64,000 bases of DNA from NCBI RefSeq assembly GCF_018459925.1, contig NZ_CP075371.1, forward strand, positions 1,178,001 through 1,242,000, in the 5' to 3' direction. The DNA comes from Nocardioides aquaticus (GTDB taxonomy: Bacteria; Actinomycetota; Actinomycetes; Propionibacteriales; Nocardioidaceae). The position numbers and the translations under genes are program-made. Position 1 is the first letter of the stretch; each line of letters opens with the position of its first letter. This document shows, piece by piece, positions 47,400-57,223 of the stretch. The notes under the pieces are model-generated. The model saw only the letters and a program-made list of their open reading frames with translations. It was not told the origin of the DNA and searched no databases.

Positions 47400-49591
47400 G
47401 CGTCCCCGACTCCTTCGCCGGCCTTCCCCTGGCCACGACCTCCGGTCTCGAGACGCTCGCCGGCGCTCGCTCCACGACCGACGGTGCCGCCGCCTGGACC
47501 GCGCCCGAGAACATCGACGTCCAGCCGCGCTACACCGCCGCCGACGTCGAGGGCCTCGACGCGCTGGGCACCTGGCCCGGGCTGAGCCCGTTCCTGCGCG
47601 GGCCCTACCCGACGATGTACACGACCCAGCCGTGGACGGTGCGCCAGTACGCCGGGTTCTCCACCGCCGAGGCGTCCAACGCGTTCTACCGGCGCAACCT
47701 GGCCGCCGGCCAGAAGGGCCTCTCGGTCGCCTTCGACCTGGCCACGCACCGCGGTTACGACTCCGACCACCCGCGCGTGCGCGGCGACGTCGGGATGGCC
47801 GGGGTGGCCATCGACTCGATCTACGACGCCCGCCAGCTCTTCGACGGCATCCCGCTGGACCAGATGTCGGTGTCGATGACGATGAACGGCGCCGTGCTGC
47901 CGGTGATGGCGCTCTACATCGCCGCGGCCGAGGAGCAGGGGGTGAAACCGGCCCAGCTCTCGGGGACCATCCAGAACGACATCCTCAAGGAGTTCATGGT
48001 CCGCAACACCTACATCTACCCGCCGGCGCCGAGCATGCGGATCATCTCGGACATCTTCCGCTACACCGCCGAGGAGATGCCGCGCTTCAACTCCATCTCG
48101 ATCTCCGGCTACCACATCCAGGAGGCCGGGGCCACGGCCGACCTGGAGCTGGCGTACACGCTCGCCGACGGCGTGGAGTACCTCCGCGCCGGCCTGGACG
48201 CCGGCCTGGACGTCGACCGGTTCGCGCCCCGGCTGTCGTTCTTCTGGGCGATCGGGATGAACTTCTTCATGGAGGTCGCCAAGCTCCGCGCCGCGCGGGC
48301 GCTGTGGGCCCGCCTCGTGCGCGAGTTCGAGCCGCAGAACCCCAAGTCCCTGAGCCTGCGCACCCACTCGCAGACCTCCGGCTGGAGCCTGACGGCGCAG
48401 GACGTCTTCAACAACGTCGGCCGCACCTGCCTGGAGGCGATGGCCGCGACGCAGGGTCACACCCAGTCGCTGCACACCAACGCCCTGGACGAGGCGATCG
48501 CGCTGCCCAGCGACTTCTCGGCCCGGATCGCGCGCAACACCCAGCTGCTGCTCCAGCAGGAGTCCGGCACCACCGGGACGATCGACCCCTGGGCCGGCTC
48601 CTACTACGTCGAGCGCCTCACCCACGACCTCGCCGAGCGCGCCTGGGCCCACATCACCGAGGCCGAGCAGGCCGGTGGCATGGCCGCCGCGATCGAGCAG
48701 GGCATCCCGAAGATGCGCATCGAGGAGGCCGCCGCGCGCACCCAGGCCCGGATCGACTCCGGGCGCCAGAAGGTGATCGGCGTGAACACCTTCCGCCTGG
48801 CCGAGGAGGACCAGCTCGACGTGCTCCGCGTCGACAACGACGACGTCTACCGCCAGCAGATCGCCAAGCTGGAGCGGCTGCGCGAGGAGCGGCACGACGA
48901 CGACGTGCGCCGCACGCTCGAGGCGCTCACCAACGCCGCCGACCAGGGGCCCGAGAACGGCTCGATGGACGGCAACCTGCTGGCCCTGGCCGTCGACGCC
49001 GCCCGGGCCAAGGCCACCGTGGGGGAGATCTCGGACGCCCTCGAGAAGGTGTACGGCCGGCACCAGGCGACCATCCGTACGATCAGCGGCGTGTTCCGCG
49101 ACGAGTCGGCCGGCGACGGCTCCGGGGAGGGCTCGACGCTGGTCCAGCAGGTCCTCGACGCGACCGCCGAGTTCGACGAGGCCGAGGGCCGCCGCCCGCG
49201 GATCCTGGTGGCCAAGATGGGCCAGGACGGCCACGACCGCGGTCAGAAGGTCGTCGTCTCCGCCTTCGCCGACATGGGCTTCGACGTCGACGTGGGGCCG
49301 CTGTTCTCCACGCCGGAGGAGGTCGCCCAGCAGGCCGTCGACGCCGACGTGCACATCGTGGGCGTCTCCTCGCTGGCCGCCGGGCACCTCGCGCTGCTGC
49401 CGGCGCTCAAGGAGGCGCTGAGCGAGCAGGGCCGTCCCGACGTGATGATCGTGATCGGTGGCGTGATCCCGCCCGACGACGTCGCGCGCCTGCGCGAGAT
49501 GGGCGCGGCCGCGGTCTTCCTGCCCGGCACCGTGATCGCCGAGTCGGCGCTCGACCTGCTGGCGCGCCTGCGCGAGCAGCTCGGGCACTGA
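47396..49591 (+). CDS. mutB: Methylmalonyl-CoA mutase large (alpha, catalytic) subunit
   Basis: Catalytic B12-dependent subunit; 731 residues. [20 protein letters not shown] (about 68-87) contains the substrate-binding Tyr/Arg region; [60 protein letters not shown] and [12 protein letters not shown] are hallmark stretches. The C-terminal cobalamin domain (about 600-731) has the cobalt-ligand His in [14 protein letters not shown]. It links propionate, odd-chain fatty acid and branched amino acid breakdown to succinyl-CoA, the substrate of SucCD. No epimerase gene is in the window. Confidence 0.97.
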   Translation: MSVPDSFAGLPLATTSGLETLAGARSTTDGAAAWTAPENIDVQPRYTAADVEGLDALGTWPGLSPFLRGPYPTMYTTQPWTVRQYAGFSTAEASNAFYRRNLAAGQKGLSVAFDLATHRGYDSDHPRVRGDVGMAGVAIDSIYDARQLFDGIPLDQMSVSMTMNGAVLPVMALYIAAAEEQGVKPAQLSGTIQNDILKEFMVRNTYIYPPAPSMRIISDIFRYTAEEMPRFNSISISGYHIQEAGATADLELAYTLADGVEYLRAGLDAGLDVDRFAPRLSFFWAIGMNFFMEVAKLRAARALWARLVREFEPQNPKSLSLRTHSQTSGWSLTAQDVFNNVGRTCLEAMAATQGHTQSLHTNALDEAIALPSDFSARIARNTQLLLQQESGTTGTIDPWAGSYYVERLTHDLAERAWAHITEAEQAGGMAAAIEQGIPKMRIEEAAARTQARIDSGRQKVIGVNTFRLAEEDQLDVLRVDNDDVYRQQIAKLERLREERHDDDVRRTLEALTNAADQGPENGSMDGNLLALAVDAARAKATVGEISDALEKVYGRHQATIRTISGVFRDESAGDGSGEGSTLVQQVLDATAEFDEAEGRRPRILVAKMGQDGHDRGQKVVVSAFADMGFDVDVGPLFSTPEEVAQQAVDADVHIVGVSSLAAGHLALLPALKEALSEQGRPDVMIVIGGVIPPDDVARLREMGAAAVFLPGTVIAESALDLLARLREQLGH

Positions 49592-49622
49592 CGCGCGTGC
49601 GTCGTGGCGTGGTGAGCGCGGC

Positions 49623-50627
49623 GTGAGGCCGCAGGTCGACGAGCTGGTCGACGGCGTCCTGGCGGGGCGCCGCGCCCAGGTGTCGCAGGCGATCACGCTG
49701 GTGGAGTCCTCGCGCCCCGCGCACCGTGAGCAGGCGCGGGACCTGATGACCGCGCTGACCGACCGCGAGGGCGCCGGGGTCACCAGCCCGGCGGTCCGGG
49801 TCGGCGTCTCCGGGGTGCCCGGCGTCGGCAAGTCCACCTTTATCGAGGCCCTCGGTGCCCGGCTCACCGCCGGCGGCCACCGCGTCGGGGTGCTGGCCGT
49901 CGACCCCTCCAGCGTCCGTACCGGCGGGTCGGTGCTGGGGGACAAGACCCGGATGCCGCACCTCGCGGTCAACCGCGACGCCTACATCCGGCCCTCGCCC
50001 GCGGCCGGGACGCTCGGCGGCGTCGCCCGGGCCACGGTCCAGGCGATGGCGGTGCTGGAGGCGGCGGCGTACGACGTGGTGCTCGTCGAGACGGTCGGCG
50101 TCGGCCAGTCCGAGGTGACCGTGGCCGGGATGGTCGACACGTTCCTCTTCCTCACCCTGGCCCGCACCGGGGACCAGCTGCAGGGCATCAAGAAGGGCAT
50201 CCTGGAGATCGCCGACGTGATCGCGGTCAACAAGGCCGACGGCGACCGCGAGGGCGAGGCCCGGGCCGCGGCCCGCGAGCTGGCCGGTGCGCTGCGCTTC
50301 GTGCGCGGCCACGGCGAGTGGGCGCCGCCGGTGGTGACCTGCTCGGGGCTGCACGACGTCGGGGTCGACGACCTGTGGGAGCGCGTGCACGCCCACCGTG
50401 ACTTCCTGGGCGCCGACGGGCTCGCCGCCAAGCGTGCCGGGCAGCAGCTGGACTTCACCTGGGCACTGGTGCGCGACGAGCTCGACCAGCGGCTGCGGCA
50501 CTCCGCCGGGGTGCGCGCGGTGCGCGACGAGGTCCGCGCCGAGGTCCTCGACGGGAGCCTGCCGGCGACGGTCGCCGCAGACCGGATCCTGGCGGCGTAC
50601 GACGAAGGGGTCGGCGCGCGGCGGTAA
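49623..50627 (+). CDS. meaB: Methylmalonyl-CoA mutase G-protein chaperone MeaB
   Basis: GTPase that gates cofactor loading and protects the mutase; 334 residues. Walker A GVSGVPGVGKSTFIEALGA (about 61-79), VLAVDPSSVRTGGSVLGDKTRM near 92, VETVGVGQSEVTVAGMVDTF (switch/Walker B) near 156, and the guanine-specificity NKAD near 201 are present. GTG 49623 was chosen: GTG codons a few bases upstream lead into an in-frame stop. It lies 31 bp after mutB in the same operon. The usual name in E. coli is ArgK/YgfD. Confidence 0.95.
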   Translation: MRPQVDELVDGVLAGRRAQVSQAITLVESSRPAHREQARDLMTALTDREGAGVTSPAVRVGVSGVPGVGKSTFIEALGARLTAGGHRVGVLAVDPSSVRTGGSVLGDKTRMPHLAVNRDAYIRPSPAAGTLGGVARATVQAMAVLEAAAYDVVLVETVGVGQSEVTVAGMVDTFLFLTLARTGDQLQGIKKGILEIADVIAVNKADGDREGEARAAARELAGALRFVRGHGEWAPPVVTCSGLHDVGVDDLWERVHAHRDFLGADGLAAKRAGQQLDFTWALVRDELDQRLRHSAGVRAVRDEVRAEVLDGSLPATVAADRILAAYDEGVGARR

Positions 50628-50630
50628 CCT
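50625..50630 (+). promoter_or_regulatory. Leaderless-type -10 box for the M20 gene
   Basis: TAACCT with an 8-nt spacer to ATG 50639; its TAA is also the meaB stop codon. Confidence 0.45.
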
Positions 50631-50638
50631 GGCCGTCT

Positions 50639-51862
50639 ATGCCGCTGCCCGCCGATCCGGCCCACCTCGCCCACCTCGCCCACCTCGTCGCGGACGTGGT
50701 CCACAAGTACGACGACGAGCTGCGCGACCTGCGCCGGGACCTGCACGCCCACCCGGAGCTCTCCCGGCACGAGCAGCGCACCACCTCCCTGGTCGCCGAC
50801 CGGCTCGCCCGCACCGGGTGGCAGGTCCGGCTGCTGCCGGGCTCCGGCCTGGTCGCCGACCTCGGTGCCGAGGGCCCCGTCGTGGCGCTGCGCGCGGACA
50901 TGGACGCCCTGCCCCTCGAGGACGTCACGACCGACCCGTGGGCCAGCACCGTCCCGGGCGTGGCGCACGCCTGCGGCCACGACGTGCACACCACCGCCCT
51001 GCTGGGCGCCGCGCTGGCCCTCGACGAGGTCCACGCCCGCGACCTGCTGCCCGGGCGGGTCCGGCTGTTCTTCCAGCCGGCCGAGGAGGTGATGCCCGGG
51101 GGAGCGCTGGACCTGATCGGCCAGGGCGTGCTCGAGGACGTCGAGCAGGTCTTCGCCCTGCACTGCGACCCGGCGGTCGACCTCGGCCAGGTCGGGCTGC
51201 GGCTCGGCCCGCTGACCAGCGCCGCCGACAAGGTCGAGGTCCGTCTCGAGGGCCCCGGCGGCCACACCTCGCGCCCGCACCTCACCGGCGACCTCGTCTT
51301 CGCGCTCGCCAAGGTGACGACCGAGCTCCCCGCGGTGCTGTCGCGGCGGATGGACCCGCGCTCGGGGGTCAGCGTGGTGTGGGGCGTGGTCGCCGCCGGC
51401 TCCGCGCCCAACGTCATCCCCGACCGCGGCCGGGTCTCGGGCACGGTCCGGATCCTCGACGCCGAGGCCTGGGCCGGCTGCGAGCAGATCGTGCGCGACG
51501 CGGTGCGCGACGTGGTCGCGCCGTACGGCGTCACCGCCCAGGTCGACTACCTGCGCGGCGTGCCGCCCGTGGTCAACGACCCGCGCGCCAACCACGTGCT
51601 GTCGGCGGCGGTCTCGGACGTGCTGGGCGAGGAGGGCCGGGTGGTGGCCGGGCAGAGCATGGGCGGCGAGGACTTCGGCTGGTACCTCGACGAGGTGCCG
51701 GGCGCGATGATGCGCCTGGGCACCCGTACCCCGGGCGGGCCCACCTACGACCTGCACCAGGGCAACCTGCGCGTCGACGAGCGCGCCGTCGGGGTCGGGG
51801 CGCGGCTGATGGCCCAGACCGCGCTGCGAGCCCACCTCGAGGGTGACCCGACCCTCGTCTGA
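50639..51862 (+). CDS. M20 family amidohydrolase / metallopeptidase
   Basis: Zinc amidohydrolase of the M20D branch that hydrolyses N-acyl amino acids or related amides; 407 residues. ALRADMDALPLEDV (about 81-94), HACGHDVHTTALLGAALAL (about 109-127, metal ligands), FFQPAEEVMPGGA near 142, the dimerisation-domain LEGPGGHTSRPH near 202, and GQSMGGEDFGWYL near 338 with a late metal ligand are present. It follows meaB closely but has its own -10 box and a terminator, and no link to propionate metabolism is evident. Confidence 0.92.
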   Translation: MPLPADPAHLAHLAHLVADVVHKYDDELRDLRRDLHAHPELSRHEQRTTSLVADRLARTGWQVRLLPGSGLVADLGAEGPVVALRADMDALPLEDVTTDPWASTVPGVAHACGHDVHTTALLGAALALDEVHARDLLPGRVRLFFQPAEEVMPGGALDLIGQGVLEDVEQVFALHCDPAVDLGQVGLRLGPLTSAADKVEVRLEGPGGHTSRPHLTGDLVFALAKVTTELPAVLSRRMDPRSGVSVVWGVVAAGSAPNVIPDRGRVSGTVRILDAEAWAGCEQIVRDAVRDVVAPYGVTAQVDYLRGVPPVVNDPRANHVLSAAVSDVLGEEGRVVAGQSMGGEDFGWYLDEVPGAMMRLGTRTPGGPTYDLHQGNLRVDERAVGVGARLMAQTALRAHLEGDPTLV

Positions 51863-51880
51863 GACCGGGGCCGGGACCCC

Positions 51881-51902
51881 GTCCGGGACCTCCGTCCCGG
51901 AC
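51881..51902 (+). terminator. Terminator after the M20 gene
   Basis: 8-bp perfect stem GTCCGGGA / TCCCGGAC with a 6-nt loop, 18 bp after the stop, separating this gene from the nucleoside importer operon. TAGGGT at 51970-51975 is a possible -10 for the following gene. Confidence 0.65.
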
Positions 51903-52020
51903 CCGTGTCCGTCGTGTTCCGCCTCGGTAACGATTGGCGCGCGCGGTCCTCGGCGGCATCCACACCCTTTAGGGTTCCCGGTGGCCGTCGTCGACCGGGG
52001 ACGTGCCGACTCATCGACCG

Positions 52021-52026
52021 AGGAGG
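52021..52026 (+). promoter_or_regulatory. Shine-Dalgarno that fixes the TTG start of the BMP lipoprotein
   Basis: AGGAGG directly before TTG 52031. No ATG or GTG in frame gives a signal peptide of normal length; the frame upstream is open but encodes an unlikely basic extension. Confidence 0.7.
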
Positions 52027-52030
52027 CGTC

Positions 52031-53086
52031 TTGCGACGCAGCAGCACCACGCTGGCAGCCCTTTTCTCCGCCAGCATCCTGGCCCTGACCGCGTGCGGCG
52101 GTGGCGGTGACGACACCGCCTCCGACGGGGGATCCGACAGCGACGGCGGGTCGGGCTCCGGCCTCAAGGTCGGGCTCGCCTACGACGTGGGCGGCCGTGG
52201 CGACCAGTCCTTCAACGACTCCGCGGCGGCCGGTCTCGACCGGGCCGACGAGGAGTTCGACCTCGACCCGCAGGAGTCGGCTGCCGAGGACGGCGAGTCC
52301 GAGTCCGCCCGCGAGGAGCGCCTGCGCACCTTCGTCGAGGCCGGCTACGACCCGGTCATCGCCGTCGGCTTCGCCTACGAGGCCGCGGTGGCCAAGGTGG
52401 CCGAGGAGTACCCCGACTCCAACTTCGCCATCATCGACAGCGAGACCGTCGAGGCCGACAACGTCGCCAACCTGGTCTTCGCCGAGGAGCAGGGCTCCTT
52501 CCTGGTCGGCGCGGCCGCGGCCCTGAAGACCGAGACGGACAACGTCGGCTTCATCGGCGGCGTGGAGACCCCGCTCATCCAGAAGTTCGAGGCCGGCTAC
52601 GTCGCCGGCGCCGAGGCGGTCAACCCCGACATCGAGGTCCAGACCACCTACCTGACCCAGGTCCCGGACTTCTCCGGCTTCGCCGACCCAGCCCGCGGCA
52701 AGACCGCGGCCGAGGGCATGTTCGACAACGGCGCCGACATCGTCTACCACGCGGCCGGCGGCTCCGGCGGCGGCGTGTTCGAGGCGGCCTCGGAGTCGGA
52801 CGGCCTCGCGATCGGTGTGGACTCCGACCAGTACGAGACGGCCGACCCGTCCGTGCAGGACGTGATCATGACCTCGATGCTGAAGAACGTCGACGTCGCG
52901 GTCTACGAGTACCTCGCCGCCGTCAACGAGGGTGACTTCCCCTCGGGCATCACCCGCTACGACCTCGCGGTCGACGGCGTGGGCTACTCCACGTCCGGCG
53001 GTCAGGTCGACGACATCGCCGACCAGCTCGACGAGTACAAGCAGCAGATCATCGACGGTGAGATCGAGGTCCCGACCGCACCCTGA
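52031..53086 (+). CDS. BMP-family lipoprotein, nucleoside ABC importer binding protein
   Basis: Extracellular substrate-binding lipoprotein of the BMP/Med (PnrA-like) family, which binds nucleosides; 351 residues. Signal peptide 1-21 with lipobox LTAC and acylated Cys22, then a Gly/Asp/Ser-rich linker (about 23-45), then LKVGLAYDVGGRGDQSFNDSA, the family opening with the D-x-SFN motif. VDSDQYETAD and IVYHAAGGSGGGVFEAA are also typical. TTG 52031 is set by AGGAGG. It leads an operon with ATPase, two permeases, cdd, P450 and deoA; an attenuator-like hairpin lies downstream. Confidence 0.94.
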   Translation: MRRSSTTLAALFSASILALTACGGGGDDTASDGGSDSDGGSGSGLKVGLAYDVGGRGDQSFNDSAAAGLDRADEEFDLDPQESAAEDGESESAREERLRTFVEAGYDPVIAVGFAYEAAVAKVAEEYPDSNFAIIDSETVEADNVANLVFAEEQGSFLVGAAAALKTETDNVGFIGGVETPLIQKFEAGYVAGAEAVNPDIEVQTTYLTQVPDFSGFADPARGKTAAEGMFDNGADIVYHAAGGSGGGVFEAASESDGLAIGVDSDQYETADPSVQDVIMTSMLKNVDVAVYEYLAAVNEGDFPSGITRYDLAVDGVGYSTSGGQVDDIADQLDEYKQQIIDGEIEVPTAP

Positions 53087-53127
53087 CGGGACCGGTCGTC
53101 TCCACGCAGCACCACCCACCACGCGAC

Positions 53128-53159
53128 CGGGGTCGCGGGCGCTCGCGCCCGCGGCCCCG
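53128..53159 (+). terminator. Attenuator-like hairpin between the BMP and ATPase genes
   Basis: 15-bp arms (53128-53142 and 53145-53159) with one mismatch, CGGGGTCGCGGGCGC on the left and a tiny loop. A strong hairpin after the first gene of an importer operon is a common way of keeping the binding protein in excess over the membrane parts; read-through into the ATPase gene is assumed. Confidence 0.6.
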
Positions 53160-53274
53160 TGCCGCGTCCCGGAGGCGCAGGACGTCATCGCGGTGACGTA
53201 GCCTCGCACCGCTCGACCCGCCCGCTGCTCCACCTGCACCACCCGTCCCACCGGCCCAGGAGGTCCACGCCGTC

Positions 53275-54819
53275 GTGACCGAGACGTCCAGCACCGCCCC
53301 CGGCGACCCGCGAGCGCCGCTCGCGGTGCGCCTGCGCGGCATCGGCAAGCGCTTCCCGGGGGTGATCGCCAACGACGACGTCAACATCGACGTGCGCCGG
53401 GGGACCATCCACGCGGTCGTCGGGGAGAACGGCGCCGGCAAGTCGACGCTGATGAAGATCCTCTACGGCGTCCAGCCGCCCGACTCCGGGACGATCGAGA
53501 TCGACGGGTCGCAGGTCAAGCTGTCCTCCCCGGCCGACGCGATCAAGGCCGGGGTCGGCATGGTCTTCCAGCACTTCATGCTGGCCGACAACCTGACGGT
53601 GCTCGAGAACGTCGTCCTCGGCGCCGAGAAGCAGCACGGCATCGGCCGCAAGGCACGCGCCGAGGTGCGCCGGATCTCCGACGCCTACGGCCTCGGCGTC
53701 GACCCCGACGCCCTGGTCGAGGACCTCGGCGTCGGCGCCCGGCAGCGGGTCGAGATCCTCAAGGTCCTCTTCCGCGGCGCGCGCACGATCATCCTCGACG
53801 AGCCGACGGCGGTGCTGGTCCCCCAGGAGGTCGACGAGCTCTTCGACAACCTGCGGGAGCTGAAGAGGGAGGGCCTGGCGGTCCTGTTCATCTCGCACAA
53901 GCTCGACGAGGTCCTGTCGGTGGCCGACGAGATCACCGTCATCCGGCGAGGCACGACCGTCCGCACGGTGCTCCCCGCCGACGTCACCTCGCGCCAGCTG
54001 GCCGAGCTGATGGTCGGCTCCGAGCTGCCGTCCCCCGGGGTCTCGGAGAAGGTGACCTCGACGCGCGTCCAGCTCGCCGTGACCGGGCTGAGCCTGCACG
54101 ACGCGGCAGGCCGCGCCCTGCTCGACGACATCACCTTCCAGATCCGCCGCGGAGAGATCCTCGGCATCGCCGGGGTCGAGGGCAACGGCCAGGCCGAGCT
54201 GGTCGAGGCGATCATGGGCATGCGCCCCGGCGCCACCGGCTCGATCGAGCTCACCGACCAGGACCTCGCGCCGATGTCCACGCTCCGACGACGCGAAGCC
54301 GGGATCGGCTACATCCCCGAGGACCGCCACCGGCACGGGCTGCTGCTCGACTCCCCGCTGTGGGAGAACCGCGTGCTGGGCCACCAGTCCCGCCCGCCGA
54401 GCGCGTCGGGCCGGCTGATCAAGCGGGGTGCGGCCCGCGCCGACACCCAGCGGATCATCGACGCCTACGACGTGCGGACGCCGGGCACCGACGTGCCGGC
54501 GCGGGCGCTGTCCGGCGGCAACCAGCAGAAGCTGATCGTGGGCCGGGAGATGAGCGGCGACCCGATCCTGCTGATCGCCGCCCACCCGACCCGGGGCGTC
54601 GACGTCGGCGCGCAGGCCGCCATCTGGAACCACATCCGCGAGGCCCGCGCCGAGGGCCTGTCGGTGCTGCTGATCTCGGCCGACCTCGACGAGCTGATCG
54701 GGCTGTCGGACCGGATCGAGGTCGTCCTGCGCGGCCGCCTGGTCGGCGAGTTCGACCCGGCCCGCGTGACGCCGCAGCAGCTCGGCTCCGCCATGACCGG
54801 CGCCGGGAGCGCGGCATGA
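53275..54819 (+). CDS. Nucleoside ABC transporter ATP-binding protein (two NBDs)
   Basis: Fused double ATPase of the BMP/RbsA-like importer class; 514 residues. NBD1: Walker A GENGAGKSTLMKI (about 46-58), Q-loop VFQHFMLADNLT, the signature variant GARQRVEILKVL, and Walker B TIILDEPTAVLVP. NBD2: degenerate Walker A GVEGNGQAELVEAI, a good LSGGNQQKLIVGREM signature, and PILLIAAHPTRGVDVGAQ with Walker B Asp/Glu replaced by A-A-H, so the second site is probably inactive, as in RbsA-like proteins. GTG 53275 behind AGGAGGT (53258-53264). It overlaps the next gene by 4 bp. Confidence 0.94.
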   Translation: MTETSSTAPGDPRAPLAVRLRGIGKRFPGVIANDDVNIDVRRGTIHAVVGENGAGKSTLMKILYGVQPPDSGTIEIDGSQVKLSSPADAIKAGVGMVFQHFMLADNLTVLENVVLGAEKQHGIGRKARAEVRRISDAYGLGVDPDALVEDLGVGARQRVEILKVLFRGARTIILDEPTAVLVPQEVDELFDNLRELKREGLAVLFISHKLDEVLSVADEITVIRRGTTVRTVLPADVTSRQLAELMVGSELPSPGVSEKVTSTRVQLAVTGLSLHDAAGRALLDDITFQIRRGEILGIAGVEGNGQAELVEAIMGMRPGATGSIELTDQDLAPMSTLRRREAGIGYIPEDRHRHGLLLDSPLWENRVLGHQSRPPSASGRLIKRGAARADTQRIIDAYDVRTPGTDVPARALSGGNQQKLIVGREMSGDPILLIAAHPTRGVDVGAQAAIWNHIREARAEGLSVLLISADLDELIGLSDRIEVVLRGRLVGEFDPARVTPQQLGSAMTGAGSAA

Positions 54820-55949
54820 GCCGGGTCCTGCGCGCCCTCCTTGGACTCCTCGCGCCGCTGCTCGCCCTGGTCGCCGCCTTCGTGATCACCAGCCTCGTGC
54901 TGATCAGCGCCGGTGACCCCGTCGGGGAGGTGTGGTCGGAGATCCTCCAGGTCCCCGAGACCCGCAACCTCGCCAACATCATCAACCAGGCCTGCGTGCT
55001 CTACCTCTCCGGCCTGGCCGTCGCGGTCGCGTTCCGGATGAACCTGTTCAACATCGGCGTCGACGGCCAGTACCGGATCGCCGCCTTCGTCGGCGCGGTC
55101 GTGGCCGGCGAGGCCTGGCTGCCGGGCTACCTCAACACCGCGCTGGCGATCGTCTGCGCGATGGCGGTCGGTGCCCTGTGGGCCGGCATCGCCGGCGTGC
55201 TGCGTGCGACCCGCGGCGTCAGCGAGGTGATCTCCACGATCATGCTGAACTTCATCTCCACCAGCGTCGTGGCCTACCTCCTGCGCGAGGCCGCGGTCCG
55301 CGAGGAGGGCAGCAACACGATCGGCACCAAGGAGATCCCCGAGGGCAGCCGGATCGGCTCGATCCCGCTGGCCGGCTCCGGCCCCGGGGTCGAGATCTAC
55401 GGCTTCGTGGTGCTCGCGGTCCTGGCCGGGGTGGCGTACTGGTTCGTGATGAGCCGCACCCGCTTCGGCTTCGACCTGCGCGCGACCGGGCAGTCGACGA
55501 CCGCCGCCGTGGCCAGCGGGATCAACGTGCGCCGGATGACCATCATCACGATGATGCTCTCGGGTGCCGTGGCCGGCCTGGTCGGCCTGCCGATCCTGTT
55601 CGGCGAGGCCTACAGCTACGGCTCGACCTTCCAGTCCGGGCTCGGCTTCGCCGGCATCGCGATCGCCCTGCTGGGCCGCAACAACCCGGTCGGGATCGCG
55701 CTGGCCGCGCTGCTGTTCGCCTTCCTGGAGGAGCAGTCCAACCCGCTGCAGATCCTGGTCGGCGTCTCCCCGGAGATCGTGGCGATCACGCAGGGCGTCA
55801 TCGTGCTGACCGTCGTCATCTCCTACGAGGTGGTCCGACGCTTCCTCACCCGCCGCGAGCAGAGCCGCGTGGCGAGGGCCGAGCGCCCCGCCGAACCGGC
55901 GGAGCCCGCGGGCCCCGCCGAGACCCAGGACCAGGAGACCCGCGCATGA
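54816..55949 (+). CDS. Nucleoside ABC transporter permease 1
   Basis: Membrane half-channel of the BPD_transp_2 family; 377 residues, about ten helices. VAFRMNLFNIGVDGQYRIAAFVGA near 71-94 is the family hallmark (FNIGVDGQ), then GVSEVISTIMLNFISTSVVAYLL and GFAGIAIALLGRNNPVGIALAALLF. The C-tail is Pro/Ala/Glu-rich. ATG 54816 overlaps the ATPase stop (ATGA), and its own stop overlaps the next ATG. Confidence 0.93.
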   Translation: MSRVLRALLGLLAPLLALVAAFVITSLVLISAGDPVGEVWSEILQVPETRNLANIINQACVLYLSGLAVAVAFRMNLFNIGVDGQYRIAAFVGAVVAGEAWLPGYLNTALAIVCAMAVGALWAGIAGVLRATRGVSEVISTIMLNFISTSVVAYLLREAAVREEGSNTIGTKEIPEGSRIGSIPLAGSGPGVEIYGFVVLAVLAGVAYWFVMSRTRFGFDLRATGQSTTAAVASGINVRRMTIITMMLSGAVAGLVGLPILFGEAYSYGSTFQSGLGFAGIAIALLGRNNPVGIALAALLFAFLEEQSNPLQILVGVSPEIVAITQGVIVLTVVISYEVVRRFLTRREQSRVARAERPAEPAEPAGPAETQDQETRA

Positions 55950-57223
55950 GCGTCGTGACCGACCCCGCCGCCACGCCCGCACCGGCGCCCGCCCCGGCGT
56001 CGACCCGCGGCCGCCGGCTGCGCCCGGCGTACTGGTGGCTCCTGGGCATCGTGGGCTTCATCGCCCTGCTCTCGCTCCTGGAGCGGGTCACCGGCGCCGA
56101 CGACCTGACCTCGGCCGGCACCGTCGGGGCCACCCTGATCGCGACCATGCCGATCATGCTGGCCGCGCTGGGCGGGCTGTGGGCCGAGCGCGCGGGCGTG
56201 GTCAACATCGGGCTCGAGGGGATGATGATCCTCGGCACCTTCGGGGCCGGGTTCTTCGCGTTCACCTACGGGCCCTGGATCGGCGTGGCCGGGTCGGTGG
56301 CCCTCGGCATGGTCGGCGGCCTCGTGCACGCGCTGGCCACCGTCGTGTTCGGCGTCGACCACATCATCTCCGGCGTCGCGATCAACATCATCGCGCTCGG
56401 CGCGGTGCAGTACCTCGCCGCGCTGACCTTCACCGGCGTCGAGGGCGGTGGTCCGACGCAGTCGCCCAAGATCGGCAACGTCCCGACGATCTCCTTCCCG
56501 GCGCTGGGCGACCGGCTGGGGGAGGTCGAGGACAACAACTGGTTCTTCGTCTCCGAGATCGCCGCGATCGCCCGCGCCCTGGTCACGAACCTGTCCGTGC
56601 TGGTGCTCATCTCGCTGGCCCTGGTCGTCCTGTCCTACGTCGTGCTGTGGCGCACCGCCTTCGGGCTGCGCCTGCGCTCGTGCGGCGAGAGCCCGGCCGC
56701 CGCGGAGTCCCTGGGCGTGGCGGTGATGCGCTACAAGTTCACCGCGGTGCTGATCTCCGGCGGGCTGGCCGGCCTCGCCGGCGGGTTCCTGGCCATGGTC
56801 GCCTCGAGCAACTACCGCGAGGGCCAGACCGGCGGACGCGGCTACATCGGCCTGGCCGCGATGATCTTCGGCAACTGGCGTCCCGGCGGCCTGCTCGCCG
56901 GCTCCGGGTTGTTCGGCTACACCGAGACCCTCGGGCTGCGCCAGGGCGGCACCTCGGTGCGTGCGCTGCTGCTGCTCGTCTCGCTGCTGGCGATCGCGTT
57001 CGCGATCTGGCAGGTGCGCCGCACCAACTTCACCACCGCGACGGTCGTCTTCGTGATCGGGGCCGCGATCGGCGCGATCTACCTCTCCATCGACCAGGTG
57101 CCGGGCGACTTCACCCGGATGACGCCGTACGTCATCACGCTGCTGGTGCTCGCCTTCGCCAGCCAACGGTTGCGGATGCCCGCGGCCGACGGACAGGTCT
57201 ACCGCAAGGGCAGCGCCGGATGA
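55946..57223 (+). CDS. Nucleoside ABC transporter permease 2
   Basis: Second membrane subunit; 425 residues, about ten helices after a Pro/Ala-rich N-tail. GLWAERAGVVNIGLEGMMILGTF near 90-112 (NIGLEG hallmark), VDHIISGVAINIIALG, YIGLAAMIFGNWRPGGLLAGSGLFG near 293. It carries two extra helices near the C-terminus (FTTATVVFVIGAAIGAIYL) compared with most members. ATG 55946, with 4-bp overlaps on both sides. Confidence 0.93.
   Translation: MSVVTDPAATPAPAPAPASTRGRRLRPAYWWLLGIVGFIALLSLLERVTGADDLTSAGTVGATLIATMPIMLAALGGLWAERAGVVNIGLEGMMILGTFGAGFFAFTYGPWIGVAGSVALGMVGGLVHALATVVFGVDHIISGVAINIIALGAVQYLAALTFTGVEGGGPTQSPKIGNVPTISFPALGDRLGEVEDNNWFFVSEIAAIARALVTNLSVLVLISLALVVLSYVVLWRTAFGLRLRSCGESPAAAESLGVAVMRYKFTAVLISGGLAGLAGGFLAMVASSNYREGQTGGRGYIGLAAMIFGNWRPGGLLAGSGLFGYTETLGLRQGGTSVRALLLLVSLLAIAFAIWQVRRTNFTTATVVFVIGAAIGAIYLSIDQVPGDFTRMTPYVITLLVLAFASQRLRMPAADGQVYRKGSAG

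Noticed and set aside
51905..52030. N-terminal extension of the BMP lipoprotein from an upstream GTG
   Set aside because: The extension is basic, overlaps the likely promoter region, and would bury the signal peptide; AGGAGG before TTG 52031 gives a normal lipoprotein signal.
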